A stretch of 58,937 bases of DNA from Paenibacillus sp. MSJ-34 (lineage in GTDB: Bacteria > Bacillota > Bacilli > Paenibacillales > Paenibacillaceae), in NCBI RefSeq assembly GCF_018918005.1, contig NZ_JAHLPR010000045.1, positions 1 to 58,937 on the forward strand, in the 5' to 3' direction. How positions within the stretch are numbered: the first letter of the stretch is position 1; every line of letters begins with the position of its first letter. Shown in pieces: positions 1 through 9,134 of this stretch. A model generated the notes under the pieces. It made no database searches. It saw only the letters and a list, made by a program, of their open reading frames with translations, and had not been told where the DNA came from. Both the position numbers and the translations under genes were made by a program.

Positions 1-8
1 AACTTCAT
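1..8 (-). CDS. start of a gene leaving the left edge (partial)
   Basis: On the minus strand an ATG at 8-6 is preceded by a perfect AGGAGG at 22-17 with an 8-base gap, so a gene very probably starts here and runs off the window. Only Met-Lys and part of a third codon are visible, so no product can be named. The ribosome site lies inside a long hairpin, described separately. Confidence 0.45.
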
Positions 9-12
9 AGTA

Positions 13-73
13 AGCGCCTCCTGATAGGTTTTTAGGGCTCTAGACCCGTCACACCCCTATCATACGAGGCGCT
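13..73 (-). promoter_or_regulatory. leader hairpin hiding the ribosome site of the left-edge gene
   Basis: AGCGCCTC (13-20) pairs with GAGGCGCT (66-73), and GATAGG (23-28) pairs with CCTATC (56-61). A small inner dyad, GGGCTCTAGACCC, sits at 35-47. Read on the minus strand, the closing stem contains the AGGAGG of the gene starting at position 8, so the folded leader would block ribosome access. This could be a translational switch or the SD-masking hairpin known from IS200-type transposase mRNAs. No named riboswitch family was recognised. Confidence 0.4.
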
Positions 74-178
74 CCTGTTTTTTTCAAAGGCCATTTCTTA
101 GCCTACACAGGAATGTTTAGCGTTAACAAGAAGCAGAGGTTCTCGCGGATCTCTCTGCGGCGCGTGCTTTGCTTTTGC

Positions 179-3100
179 TTACCAGTTGTTTCCCGAAACT
201 CTTGTAATATGGAAGTTAGGACTCTTGCTCTCGCCGTATATGGCCGCAACGCCCGGGTTATTCACCAACACGTTCGTAAAGCTTGCTTCGCCGACAACCG
301 GCCCTTGCCCCTGCTCCGCGCTTGCGACAAGCTTAATGCCATAGCGTGCAGGATTGTTAATGTTGACATTTTCGATTCGAATGTTCCGCATAGCGAGGTT
401 TTCAGGCGATTTCGTTTGGAACATTAAGCCGAAGTATACAGGATGATTAATGTCGACATTTTTTAACGCGATATTCTTGAAGGCTCGATCTCCTCCAAAG
501 AACCATACCGCTCCGAAATTTTGATAATCGTTAATCTTATCGTCTGCCCCTACGCTGGTCCAGAAATCCCCGCCGGTGCGATCCAAGGTGACACCGTCGA
601 TGACGGTATCCTGATCGCCAAAGCCCAACGTATTGTAGCCGAAGCTTAAGCTGCTTATCGTAAGTCCGGGATAAGTGAGCGTATCCGCTCCGTACAGATT
701 TTGATACAAATTATCCGAACCGCCGTAAATGGCAAAGGCAGCGGCCCGCCTTACATTGGTTGCGGTAAGATTGGTATATTGATTGCCGACATTATAGGAG
801 CCGCCGGAATCAATGGCGCTGAACAATGCAAAAGCGTCGTCTCCCGCCCCTCTGGAGTAATTGTTGTCAATGACGTTATAGGATGAGCCGTTGGTCATAT
901 TGATTCCGTCTGCAAAGGTGTTTTTAATGCGGTTATCCTTAAACGTATTGTAGGAGGAATTGACGCCCCAATACAAGCAGACAAAATGCTCGACCCATAG
1001 ATTTTGGATCGTTACGTTCTGCATGGCGTTGCCATCGATGAATTTGCCCGGTCCGTCGACGCGGTATACGTAATTGCCCCATGCGGAAAGGTCTTTAATC
1101 GTGGAGCCGTTAGCTGTAGAGCCAATATTGAATCCGACATCGGTATTGGTTTGATTTTGCGGCGCTACCAGCTTGGTATGCCAAGGCCCGGCGCCGATAA
1201 TTTCAGTGGCGCGCCCGTACAAATAGATTTTGCCATTGATCGTCCACTCTCCCGCGGGAATAAAGATTCCTTTTTTGTCGGGATCTTGCCTAAACTCGTT
1301 TAGCGCTTGCTCAATCGATTTGGAGGATGAAACCTCGACGTATTTACCGGGATCGGGATTGGAAGCGGGCGGAGCGACAAGTTCTGTCTCAATCATATCT
1401 ATATAAATCCAAGGCACGTCTCCGGCATCTTTTTGAATTCTGATTTTCGTTCCCGCCTGATAGACCTGGTCAAGCATAAGCTGGGAATCCTCATAGAGCC
1501 AGTAAGCGGTTCGGCCTGCGCCAGGCTGATTATTATAACCCAACTCTCCCAGCGTGCTTGGCGTTGCGTATACGTAGGAGAATTTGGACGATACATTGAA
1601 TTTTCCCTTGTTCACTCCATCCGCATAAATGCTAATGGTGCCGGTTGTATTTTCCGCGACTGCATTGCGGAGCACAAAGGCGTTTGCAGGCGCGGGAAGC
1701 GTAAATTCTACGTATTGGCCGGCATTATTCAAATAGACGGCGGAACGTCCGGAGGCTTCGCCGGCAAAGTCGCCAAGCTTGAAGTTTGGCGTCAGTCTTG
1801 TGCCGTTCGTTGTGTTGGAAGGATCCTCCGCTTCTATAATCGTAAACGGCATATTCGCGCCGCGTCCTGAATACAGGCTTGCCGAGCTTGAATTGTTGGC
1901 TTGCTTGATGGCTTCTTCATTGCTATCGGCGGCGACGGTTGCCGTTACCGTATAGCTGCCGTTGACCGCAGTCCAGGTACCCATCGTAATATTGGCTGAC
2001 GCGCCGGCTGCTAGCTCGCCGTTATAGTTGCCGTTCCAGGTTTGAATGGTAGCGCCTGCGGCACTTTTGAGCACAAGCGTAATCGGATGGTCTCCGCCGC
2101 CGGAAGCAATATTGCCCTGATTCTTAAGGCTGACGGTGAAGGTTACCGTATGGCCGGCGCTTGGATTGCTTGGATTCCATGAGGGAGTTACAATCAAGTC
2201 CGAACTGGTTACGGGTGCGATTGTTAAAGGCGACGGACTCGTATAGCTGTTGTTGCTCTCGTTCCGTTCGATAATGGCGTTGCTCTCGTCTACCTTGGAG
2301 CTGACGGTATAGGATCCGGCATTTCTCTCACCGATATTCGCAGATACGGTTGTTGATGCGCCGGCAGTCAGTTCGTTTACCGGAGCGGAGCCGACAAACT
2401 CGGTTCCTAAATAGAAATTGACCGATGTTGCGGGTGAGTCGGCATCGCCGATATTTTGCACGGTGGCGTTAAGGGTAATGGCGCTCGTCTCGACCGGAGC
2501 GGTTGGGGTCCACGATAGATCGGTAACGGTCAAGTCCGGGTTTGGAGCGGGTGTGCCGTATACTTCAAACTCGGCAACTTGGCCGGCAGGCGCTCCGGAG
2601 TTCGTCGTAATATTCAGACGCACTTCCTTCGCTGTTGCTGTAACGGGAATCGTTACCGAGTTGCCTGTAGCCGGATCAAACGTATATGATTGGGCCGAAA
2701 CAAGATTGTTGAAGGCGGCCGAGTTCTGATGATTGCCAAGCACTTGAATCGTTTGCGTGCGCGTACTCCATTCGTTGGCCGGGTTAAGCTTGACGACGAT
2801 GGAACTTATATGATGGTCGGCGCCAAGATCGACAGTCAGTTGGCTCGGATTGCCGTTTCCTTCCCAATAAGTAGCGATATTGCCGTCATTGGCATTGGCT
2901 GCTACAAACGTATGGACGGAGGAGGAAGCGGTAATCGGTTTGTTCAAGGCGATATTCGTGCCGTCAGGAGGCTCTGGCGTTTCGCTTTCGCCGTAAATTT
3001 CCAATTCGGAAACCTGTCCTGCAGGCCACCCGGTGTTAGCGGTAAAATGAAGCCGCACATAACGGGTGCTCGTTGCATCAAAGTTGATCGTCACGGTATT

Positions 3101-3505
3101 GTTGTTGATCGAGGGATGAAAGGTATAGCTTGCCGAGTCCACAATATTGGCAAAGCTTGAGCCGTTCGTGCTGCCCTGTACAGTCAAAGTTTGTGTGCGC
3201 TCCTCCCAGCCGGCAGGCAGCTTAAGCACGATCCGATCAATGGTAGCGCTTGCGCCAAGATCCACTTGAAGCCATTGCGGGAAAGCGTTGTTTACACTCT
3301 CCCAATACGTACTTTGATTGCCGTCGGTCACATTGCCGGCAACATACACATCGGCGTATCCGGCAGCCGTTGCCGTCTTGCCTAGAGCCAGATTAGCCCT
3401 GTCTGCAGCGGATGATGGGGAAGGGTACAGCGTAATTTGCGACAACAATACAACAAGTACAATGAGCCTGATGAATAGTGGGGTTTGCTTTAACTTTTTT
3501 GTCAA
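179..3505 (-). CDS. secreted modular alpha-1,3-glucanase (GH87, mutanase/mycodextranase type)
   Basis: This is an extracellular endo-glucanase of 1108 residues. An N-terminal signal segment is followed by two discoidin (F5/8 type C) domains at about 35-175 and 185-320, two CARDB Ig-like domains at about 325-550, a CBM6/35-like module at about 555-705, and a right-handed beta-helix catalytic domain from about 720 to the end. Asp866 (in ADGINM), Asp889 and Asp890 (in GAGDDAF) have the 23/24-residue spacing that I recall for the three catalytic aspartates of the characterised Paenibacillus GH87 enzyme. The start is TTG at 3505: AGGAGG at 3519-3514 lies 8 bases upstream, whereas the longer GTG start at 3514 would overlap that site. 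It probably cleaves alpha-1,3-glucan of fungal walls or dental-type mutan. GH87 is a confident call; the exact polymer is inferred. Confidence 0.9.
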   Translation of the reverse strand: MTKKLKQTPLFIRLIVLVVLLSQITLYPSPSSAADRANLALGKTATAAGYADVYVAGNVTDGNQSTYWESVNNAFPQWLQVDLGASATIDRIVLKLPAGWEERTQTLTVQGSTNGSSFANIVDSASYTFHPSINNNTVTINFDATSTRYVRLHFTANTGWPAGQVSELEIYGESETPEPPDGTNIALNKPITASSSVHTFVAANANDGNIATYWEGNGNPSQLTVDLGADHHISSIVVKLNPANEWSTRTQTIQVLGNHQNSAAFNNLVSAQSYTFDPATGNSVTIPVTATAKEVRLNITTNSGAPAGQVAEFEVYGTPAPNPDLTVTDLSWTPTAPVETSAITLNATVQNIGDADSPATSVNFYLGTEFVGSAPVNELTAGASTTVSANIGERNAGSYTVSSKVDESNAIIERNESNNSYTSPSPLTIAPVTSSDLIVTPSWNPSNPSAGHTVTFTVSLKNQGNIASGGGDHPITLVLKSAAGATIQTWNGNYNGELAAGASANITMGTWTAVNGSYTVTATVAADSNEEAIKQANNSSSASLYSGRGANMPFTIIEAEDPSNTTNGTRLTPNFKLGDFAGEASGRSAVYLNNAGQYVEFTLPAPANAFVLRNAVAENTTGTISIYADGVNKGKFNVSSKFSYVYATPSTLGELGYNNQPGAGRTAYWLYEDSQLMLDQVYQAGTKIRIQKDAGDVPWIYIDMIETELVAPPASNPDPGKYVEVSSSKSIEQALNEFRQDPDKKGIFIPAGEWTINGKIYLYGRATEIIGAGPWHTKLVAPQNQTNTDVGFNIGSTANGSTIKDLSAWGNYVYRVDGPGKFIDGNAMQNVTIQNLWVEHFVCLYWGVNSSYNTFKDNRIKNTFADGINMTNGSSYNVIDNNYSRGAGDDAFALFSAIDSGGSYNVGNQYTNLTATNVRRAAAFAIYGGSDNLYQNLYGADTLTYPGLTISSLSFGYNTLGFGDQDTVIDGVTLDRTGGDFWTSVGADDKINDYQNFGAVWFFGGDRAFKNIALKNVDINHPVYFGLMFQTKSPENLAMRNIRIENVNINNPARYGIKLVASAEQGQGPVVGEASFTNVLVNNPGVAAIYGESKSPNFHITRVSGNNW

Positions 3506-4052
3506 AATAAACACCTCCTAATCAGATCAAATTTCAAAAGACGGTCGTCCTCTGTTTGCGAATAAAGCCCCTACAAACACCTCCTTATAAAAAAAATGGA
3601 TACTTTTTCCTTTTTATCATAGTGCAGATGTCTTGCTTTCTGAAGTGGCAATCCTACGATGATTGTATGCATTTCTATGAAATAGTAAAAAGAGGAATAA
3701 TATGGGTCTCTATTTGCTTTACCGATCGCATTTCGAAAACAGAAATCGCGATTGGAGCCCTGATCCTGTAATGATAAGACAAAAAATCACACACAATGAG
3801 CGGCCCACGGTATCGATCCGACGATTCTATTCGAAATTTCGTACATAAATCGCCGATTTGAGTCCTGATTCCATAAATGTGTACGAAAAATCACACACAA
3901 GGGGCTTCGCAGGCGTTGAATCCGACGATTCTATTCGAAATTTCATACCCAAATCGCGATTGGATGAAATGTCATTGCAAATTGGAGTCGAATCGATTAT
4001 TATGGATATGGTAGGTCCATAATTAAATCGTGTTGGGAAGGGAGGGGGAAAC
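3506..4052. other. intergenic region with tandem repeats
   Basis: This 547-base gap separates the divergent GH87 and Rrf2 genes. It holds the GH87 ribosome site at 3514-3519, AT-rich sequence with no convincing gene to about 3715, and the 104-bp-period repeats listed separately. No clear -35/-10 pair was found for either gene. Confidence 0.5.
3720..3980. repeat. imperfect tandem repeat, period 104 bp, about 2.4 copies
   Basis: A 15-base block AAAAATCACACACAA occurs at 3782-3796 and 3886-3900. A 24-base block beginning TCCGACGATTCTATTCG occurs at 3817-3840 and 3921-3944. Both have a period of exactly 104. A third, more diverged partial copy covers about 3720-3780 (ATCGCGATTGGAG, compare ATCGCGATTGGAT at 3953-3965). 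The array ends about 75 bases before the Rrf2 gene. No dyad or gene was seen in the unit. Confidence 0.75.
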
Positions 4053-4538
4053 ATGCAGTTCTCCAAAAGTACGGATTACGCGCTGCACGCCTTGATTCAT
4101 TTGGGTCACTCGGAGCGTGGCAACAACATCGGAATCAAGGAATTATCCGCGACGCTTGGCGTTTCGGAAAGCTATTTATCCAAAATCATGTCCAAGCTGA
4201 GGCAGGATGGCATCGTACGCGCCGTGCCGGGGGTGAACGGCGGTTACGAGCTTGCACGGCCGGCCGATCAGATTGCGTTTCTTGATGTGATTCAAGTGAT
4301 TGAAGGAAGGCAGCAGTTGTTCGAATGCTCGAATACGAATTCGCAGCAGCATCGGTTGTTAGCGGAAGAGGGGGCTGCACAGCGGGATCACGAATGTTCA
4401 GGAAAGAGCGAATGCTTGGTTGAGAAGGTGATGAACGGTGCGGAACAGCATCTGTACCAATATTTGCGGGGACACACAATCCAGTCGGTACTGGATGAGG
4501 CTTTCAAGCGTTGCAATCATGAGGCCAACAAGAAGTGA
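4053..4538 (+). CDS. Rrf2 family transcriptional regulator
   Basis: A 161-residue Rrf2-type regulator. The N-terminus MQFSKSTDYALHAL and a winged helix at about 25-62 with VSESYLSKIMSKLRQDGIV are typical. The C-terminal half carries Cys92, Cys115 and Cys121, the three-cysteine pattern that binds an iron-sulfur cluster or senses redox/NO in IscR/NsrR-like members; Cys154 is extra. The start ATG follows GGGAGGGGG. The methyltransferase gene begins within about 60 bases of the stop, so the two are probably co-transcribed and it may be a target. The signal is unknown. Confidence 0.88.
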   Translation: MQFSKSTDYALHALIHLGHSERGNNIGIKELSATLGVSESYLSKIMSKLRQDGIVRAVPGVNGGYELARPADQIAFLDVIQVIEGRQQLFECSNTNSQQHRLLAEEGAAQRDHECSGKSECLVEKVMNGAEQHLYQYLRGHTIQSVLDEAFKRCNHEANKK

Positions 4539-4594
4539 ACCGCTTCTTGCGCTTTAATTACGGATATTGTAGATCTATGGAGGTGCGATTGATA

Positions 4595-5485
4595 ATGAAC
4601 GATTTTTTCAACGCGGACATTTGGGAAAAAGCGTGGAAAGAAGATGCCGATACCGGCGTAAAAAAGATGAAAAAGGCCGGAATCGATCCGGCCAGAGCCT
4701 TTGACCATAAGGCCAAGACTTTCAACGAACAATCGTTTAACGAAGAGGGAAGAAAACGAACCAAACGAATCATGAACTGGATTGAAGGACAAGGAGTTCG
4801 ATTCGAAAACGCTTCTGTTCTGGATATTGGCGCCGCTTCGGGAGTGTTCTCAGTGCCATTCGCGGAGCGAGGGGCCCGTGTAACCGCCGTAGAGACCTCT
4901 CCCCCGTTGGTCGAATTGTTGGAAGCAAACATCGCAAACTTCGCCGAAGGCCAGGTGAAGATTGTGCCCGAACCGTTCGAAGAGATTGACGTGCAGGCCA
5001 AAGGCTGGAGCCAGGCGTTCGATCTCGTCTTTGTCTCGATGTGCCCGGTCATTCACAATTGGGAAAGCGTGGAAAAGGTACTCCATTGCGCCCGGAAGTT
5101 TTGTTATATCAGTATGCCGGCGAGTCCTGCAGAGCACAGTCTGGTGAATGAAATCTGGCCGCTCGTCACCGGTCGGCCCTTCCATACGAAACAGATGGAA
5201 ATCGGATATTTGCTGCATCTGCTGTATCTTAAAGGCTATGCATACGAGTCGCTTATTACGCGGGAAACGAAAACGACGGAAGTTTCTCGAGAAGAGGCGT
5301 TGCAGGAAGCGATGATCTGGCTTCGCCATCACGGTCTGCCTGCGGATGAGCGGAATCGTAAAACGGTAGCGGACTATTTGGAGCAAACGTATCCGTCCGG
5401 CAAAGTGGCCATCCGGCAGGGCGGACGCTTTGGCAAGGTGCTGATTCGATTGCAGGATCAGAACATGTACACGAGGGAGATTTGA
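4595..5485 (+). CDS. class I SAM-dependent methyltransferase
   Basis: A 296-residue cytoplasmic methyltransferase. Motif I is VLDIGAASGVFSVPFAERG near residue 68, followed by the acidic VTAVETS strand and an FDLVFVSMCPVIHNW motif IV region. The start is taken at ATG 4595, with GGAGG at 4579-4583 upstream; a reading frame open from 4535 would overlap the Rrf2 gene and lacks a ribosome site. TTG 4589 is an alternative start. The position directly after an Rrf2 gene suggests co-regulation. The substrate cannot be read from sequence. Confidence 0.82.
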   Translation: MNDFFNADIWEKAWKEDADTGVKKMKKAGIDPARAFDHKAKTFNEQSFNEEGRKRTKRIMNWIEGQGVRFENASVLDIGAASGVFSVPFAERGARVTAVETSPPLVELLEANIANFAEGQVKIVPEPFEEIDVQAKGWSQAFDLVFVSMCPVIHNWESVEKVLHCARKFCYISMPASPAEHSLVNEIWPLVTGRPFHTKQMEIGYLLHLLYLKGYAYESLITRETKTTEVSREEALQEAMIWLRHHGLPADERNRKTVADYLEQTYPSGKVAIRQGGRFGKVLIRLQDQNMYTREI

Positions 5486-5529
5486 GTCCGGCGCGGCGGG
5501 CCAGACATTAGGAAACGATCCGCAAATGG

Positions 5530-5572
5530 CGGGAGGCGAAGGGGAATTTCCTTATGGCTTCCCCGCCTCCCG
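5530..5572. terminator. hairpin between convergent methyltransferase genes
   Basis: CGGGAGGCG (5530-5538) and GGGGAA (5541-5546) pair with TTCCCC and CGCCTCCCG (5559-5572). It lies between two genes that converge. There is only a weak T tract, so it may act as a two-way terminator with reduced strength. Confidence 0.6.
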
Positions 5573-5642
5573 ATGTCTTATTATATTGCCGAACTCTCGT
5601 TGCGAAGAAACTGTTTTTCAAGATCGTCCGAATAGGAGGCGG

Positions 5643-6260
5643 TTACATTTTAGTAAGTAAGATTTTTCGATACATACCGTTAAGTAAGGCTGGCACATCT
5701 TCCTCCACTTGAACATGGTTCTCGTAGGGTTTTACGATCTGCTCAAAATGACGGCCAATGTCTGTTCCCATCATTGCTGCGATGGGACGAAGGATTTTCT
5801 TCATGGCAGGCAATTCCCGAGAGGGAGGAGCGAATTTATCGAAAATAAGGATATGTCCCCCACTTCGAGTAACCCGTAACATTCCCTGAAAGCATTGATC
5901 CGGATTGGGGACGACAGATAAGATCAGGTTCGCAATAACCATATCGAACGATTCCGGTGAAAAGGTCAAATCTTGCGCGTCCATCTCCATAAACTTAAAG
6001 TTAGGTACATCATACTTTTTCTTGGCTTTGTCCAGCATTTCGGGTGACAAGTCGATTGCCGTTACAGAGACATCGTTCCCCATAATGAACTGCAAGTCTG
6101 CACCTGTCCCTACGCCCACAAAAAGAATTTGGCTGTTAGCTTTAATGTCGAGGTCCTCAAAAATCTTTTTCCGAGCCTTTAGAAAAGGACCGGAATTAAA
6201 GAAATAATCGTAGAAGGGGGCCCATACCCGATAAATCACTTTATTCCAAGGGTTATTCAT
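5643..6260 (-). CDS. class I SAM-dependent methyltransferase (UbiE/PmtA-like)
   Basis: A 205-residue methyltransferase. Motif I reads ILFVGVGTGADLQFI near residue 45, then VTAIDLSPEMLDKAKKKY (motif II), a MDAQDL strand and the FDMVIANLILSVVPNP motif, as in the UbiE/COQ5 and phospholipid N-methyltransferase group (Methyltransf_11). Its N-terminus WNKVIYRVWAPFYDYFFN resembles enzymes acting on lipid-like substrates. It is transcribed towards the preceding methyltransferase and divergently from the next. The substrate is unknown. Confidence 0.82.
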   Translation of the reverse strand: MNNPWNKVIYRVWAPFYDYFFNSGPFLKARKKIFEDLDIKANSQILFVGVGTGADLQFIMGNDVSVTAIDLSPEMLDKAKKKYDVPNFKFMEMDAQDLTFSPESFDMVIANLILSVVPNPDQCFQGMLRVTRSGGHILIFDKFAPPSRELPAMKKILRPIAAMMGTDIGRHFEQIVKPYENHVQVEEDVPALLNGMYRKILLTKM

Positions 6261-6516
6261 ACGCGATCATTTTCCTTTCACTCTTTACAAACGAAGGATG
6301 TTCAAGGTATATACGTTTTTATCTTCAATATGTTCCGTTTTATTTTTCATTTGTTGCGTACTGTTTTTGCCTGTGGTAGTATTTGGATTAATTCTAATGA
6401 AAGTAGGCGATTTTCATGACAGTCAGCTCTTTCCAATCAAACGCTATATTAGAGGTACGGAAGGTATAATATCGATTATTAATCTTCCGTGTCTTATAAA
6501 ACGGAGGAGAAAACGA

Positions 6517-7275
6517 ATGTTCAGTTATTACAGTAATCTGTGTACGGAAGTATATAATCTTACCAAACCTGTCGGGCACTCGCTCGGAGGCGATATCGAG
6601 TATTATCTAGATAGACTTAAATCTTGCCGAGGTCGAATTCTGGAAGCGGCCGTAGGCTCCGGTCGTATGCTCATTCCGCTTCTCGAGTCAGGACTGCTTG
6701 TAGACGGGATTGATTATTCCCCTGAAATGTTGGCTTCTTGCCGTAAGCGCTGCGAAGAGCGAAACTTAAAGCCGGTATTGTATGAAGGAGAATTACAAAA
6801 TTTTTCGTTGTCTCATCAATACGAGGCTATCATTATCCCGACCGGGTCTTTCTGCTTGATTGAGAATCGTAAAGACTCGATTAGCGCCCTGCAATGTTTT
6901 TATAAGCATCTGGTTCCTGGAGGACGGGTTATTATTGATCTTATTTTTCCCGAAAACTGGGAAGCAGGAAAGATCTCTACGTCAACCTATACGTTCCCTT
7001 CAGGGGATGTCATTACATTAGAAAACAAGCCGGTAGAATTTAATATGCTCCATCAATCTACGGTTTCCTACCTAAAATATGAGAAATGGCGCAACGGAAA
7101 ACTCATTCAATCCGAGTTGCAGCGTTTTGCGCTGCGCTGGTACGGTATTGAGGAATTCAAGCTTGTATTGGAAAACATCGGATTCTCAGATATTGTATGC
7201 TCTGCCGACTATCTATACGGTAAACAACCGACAAACGGGAATCAGGTATTCACATTTGAAGCGGTTCGAAAGTAA
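6517..7275 (+). CDS. class I SAM-dependent methyltransferase
   Basis: A 252-residue methyltransferase with motif I ILEAAVGSGRMLIPLLESG near residue 42, VDGIDYSPEMLASCRKRC for motif II and a C-terminal beta-rich cap. The start is ATG 6517, about 9 bases after GGAGG at 6503-6507. The frame is open upstream to 6298, but that part is a hydrophobic stretch without family similarity or ribosome site and is excluded. It is the third methyltransferase in 2.7 kb. No substrate-specific motif is visible. Confidence 0.8.
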   Translation: MFSYYSNLCTEVYNLTKPVGHSLGGDIEYYLDRLKSCRGRILEAAVGSGRMLIPLLESGLLVDGIDYSPEMLASCRKRCEERNLKPVLYEGELQNFSLSHQYEAIIIPTGSFCLIENRKDSISALQCFYKHLVPGGRVIIDLIFPENWEAGKISTSTYTFPSGDVITLENKPVEFNMLHQSTVSYLKYEKWRNGKLIQSELQRFALRWYGIEEFKLVLENIGFSDIVCSADYLYGKQPTNGNQVFTFEAVRK

Positions 7276-7429
7276 AATTGCACATTCATGAGGGGCTGTC
7301 CAAAAAAGTCAGTGAAAACTGACTGCTGGACGCCCCGTTTTTGTTGAATATGAAAAATGTACACAAAAAAACCGTCTTTTCCTGTAAAATGAAAGTTACC
7401 ACTCAATCATTCAAAAAAGGACGGTTTTT
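7276..7429 (+). mobile_element. probable left end of an IS1182-like element
   Basis: The sequence GGGGCTGTCCAAAAAAGTCA at about 7292-7311, with a nearby inverted copy around CTGGACGCCCC, looks like the end of an insertion sequence. It lies 120 bases before the transposase start. No matching right end was found before the deacetylase gene, so the element is incomplete. Confidence 0.55.
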
Positions 7430-7866
7430 ATGCGTAATCTGACGACTACTACTGAACAGTATACCATGCAATTGACACTTCCTCTAGGGGATGTGGAAGA
7501 AAAAACGGTTTCCAAACGAAATCTTGCTCCCACCTTTAAAGCCTACGATAACAAACAGATGCACATGATTTTGGATCTGGGGGCACTTATCCCCGACCAT
7601 CATGTGGCCCGCGTCATTGATGAGATGATTGAAGCCATCCCCGACGAGTTGTTGTTCGCTCATTATGTGGGCGGGGGCCGAAGCCCTTACCATCCCAAAA
7701 TGATGCTCAAAGTCATCCTGTACGGTTATTCGCAAAAGGTCTACTCTTGTCGCGGTATTGAAAAGCAGACAATTACATCACGATGGAGAACTACTTTTTA
7801 GACGGCACGAAGATCGAACCTGATGCGAACAAGTATTCTTTTGTGTGGGAAAATTGTACTTTTTGA
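7430..7866 (+). pseudogene. IS1182 family transposase remnant
   Basis: The first 105 or so codons match the N-terminus of IS1182-type transposases (FKAYDNKQMHMILDLGALIPDHHVARVID, then GGGRSPYHPKMMLKVILYGYSQKVYSCRGIEK). The frame then jumps, and the next segment (ENYFLDGTKIEPDANKYSFVW, ending at 7866) is a later part of the same protein in another frame. Most of the catalytic domain is therefore deleted internally and the 3' end is missing. Not functional. Confidence 0.85.
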
Positions 7867-7890
7867 TATCAAAAGAAAAATAGATTCGTA

Positions 7891-7913
7891 AAGCCTGCAA
7901 CTGCGCAGGCCTT
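7891..7913 (-). terminator. hairpin after the polysaccharide deacetylase gene
   Basis: On the minus strand GCCTGC and GCAGGC form a short GC-rich stem followed by TTT, about 45 bases after the deacetylase stop codon. Confidence 0.55.
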
Positions 7914-7956
7914 TGGCCGTTATGATTGGCTGCTGCAGCAAGCCTGCGAACATGTC

Positions 7957-8868
7957 TCATTCTGTTGAGAAACTTGGGTCATTCAGCGCCTTTAATTGGG
8001 CGATCAGCTGTTCCGGCGATTGGTCGGCGCCGCCGGCGTTGATCCGGCGGCCAAAGCGGTCCGATCTGGTATTGATACCCGGCTGGATCGTAAATGCGAG
8101 TTCGATGTCCAACTTCTGCATAATCTTCAATGTGTGTTCTTGATCGTACTGCCCATAAGGGAAGGCAATAATTCCCATTTCATTAGACAACTCTTCTCGC
8201 AACCTCCGTTCCGCCGCCTCCAAATCGTTCGAGACGCGGCGGATATACTCCGTTGTCGTTTCCATTCGACCGTGGTCTTCCAGATAGAGCGGATGCGACA
8301 AAACGGCGCCTTTATGCCCGCTTGAATCGACGCGGCCGTAACGGTGAGAATCGAAGGTGTGGTTATAGAAGCTCATACCGGACTTTTGCATTTCCCTCAT
8401 CTGCTCCCAGGTCAACTTCGGAATACCTTGGCGGTTCCGGTCATCAATCGACGATACGATAACGAAATTCGTGGCGGGATAATGGTACTTGCGCAAAATC
8501 GGATAAGCATGCGAATAGAAGCTTTCGTAACCGTCGTCGAACGTCAGAAGCACTGCATTATCGGGAACCGGTGCGCTTTCCATCATGTAACGGGCGTATT
8601 GCTCCATACTGATGACGTGGAATCCGTTCTCCTTCAGCAGATGCATTTGCTTCTGAAAGTCCCGAACCGCAAGGGAGGACAAACCGGGGGTAGTTTCCGT
8701 CTCTAGGTGATGATACATCAGAACCGCGACTTGGTCGGAATAATAAACGGGCTCTGACTGTGCGACCGAAGCTTCGCGTTTCGGAAAAGACGAGTCGCCC
8801 GCTAACAGAAAGAAAAGGATAATCAGAAACAGGATGGTAATCCACAACAGGGACAAGCTGCGAGTCAT
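7957..8868 (-). CDS. membrane-anchored polysaccharide deacetylase (NodB/CE4)
   Basis: A 303-residue protein with one N-terminal membrane segment (about 6-23) and an extracellular NodB domain from about residue 47. The catalytic/metal motif TFDDGY places Asp111 and Asp112. The zinc histidines are in NHTFDSH (His170, His175), with the spacing seen in PgaB/IcaB-like enzymes. It probably removes N-acetyl groups from a surface or wall polysaccharide such as peptidoglycan or poly-N-acetylglucosamine. It is divergent from the BlaI-like gene and shares the upstream region that contains the first BlaI-type dyad, so it could belong to that regulon. Confidence 0.85.
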   Translation of the reverse strand: MTRSLSLLWITILFLIILFFLLAGDSSFPKREASVAQSEPVYYSDQVAVLMYHHLETETTPGLSSLAVRDFQKQMHLLKENGFHVISMEQYARYMMESAPVPDNAVLLTFDDGYESFYSHAYPILRKYHYPATNFVIVSSIDDRNRQGIPKLTWEQMREMQKSGMSFYNHTFDSHRYGRVDSSGHKGAVLSHPLYLEDHGRMETTTEYIRRVSNDLEAAERRLREELSNEMGIIAFPYGQYDQEHTLKIMQKLDIELAFTIQPGINTRSDRFGRRINAGGADQSPEQLIAQLKALNDPSFSTE

Positions 8869-9019
8869 GGTGTCCTCCTCTGTGATATCGTTTGATATAG
8901 GAAGAATAGGGGAGACATCTTATCGATTCATCTCGGAATCGCTTAACAAAGCATTAACTTTTGCTTAAAATGAAATGATGGGACCCTTTGATAAGGAGCG
9001 AATAACCGCGTTAAGAAAA

Positions 9020-9037
9020 AGACTATAACATTAGTCT
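9020..9037. promoter_or_regulatory. BlaI-type operator, copy 1
   Basis: AGACTATAACATTAGTCT is an 18-base dyad: AGACTA and TAGTCT with a 6-base centre, extended by AA/TT pairs outside. It lies between the deacetylase (minus) and the BlaI-like gene (plus). The same arms and spacing recur at 11136-11153. BlaI/MecI repressors are known to bind dyads with TACA/TGTA cores; here the outer bases differ, so binding is inferred from position and conservation. Confidence 0.7.
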
Positions 9038-9134
9038 TTTTAGCAGCCGATATATATTGAAAGAGGGGGTCGCACACGGTTTCGCTTCGCCGCTGCCGGC
9101 GCAAAATTTCATATGAACGGAAAGGAGAATGGCA

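Noticed and set aside
3720-3980. possible CRISPR array
   Set aside because: The repeat period is 104 bases, similarity extends through the unit, there are too few copies, and no cas gene is present.
6298-6516. N-terminal extension of the third methyltransferase with a hydrophobic segment
   Set aside because: It has no ribosome site and is not seen in the family, while ATG 6517 has a good one.
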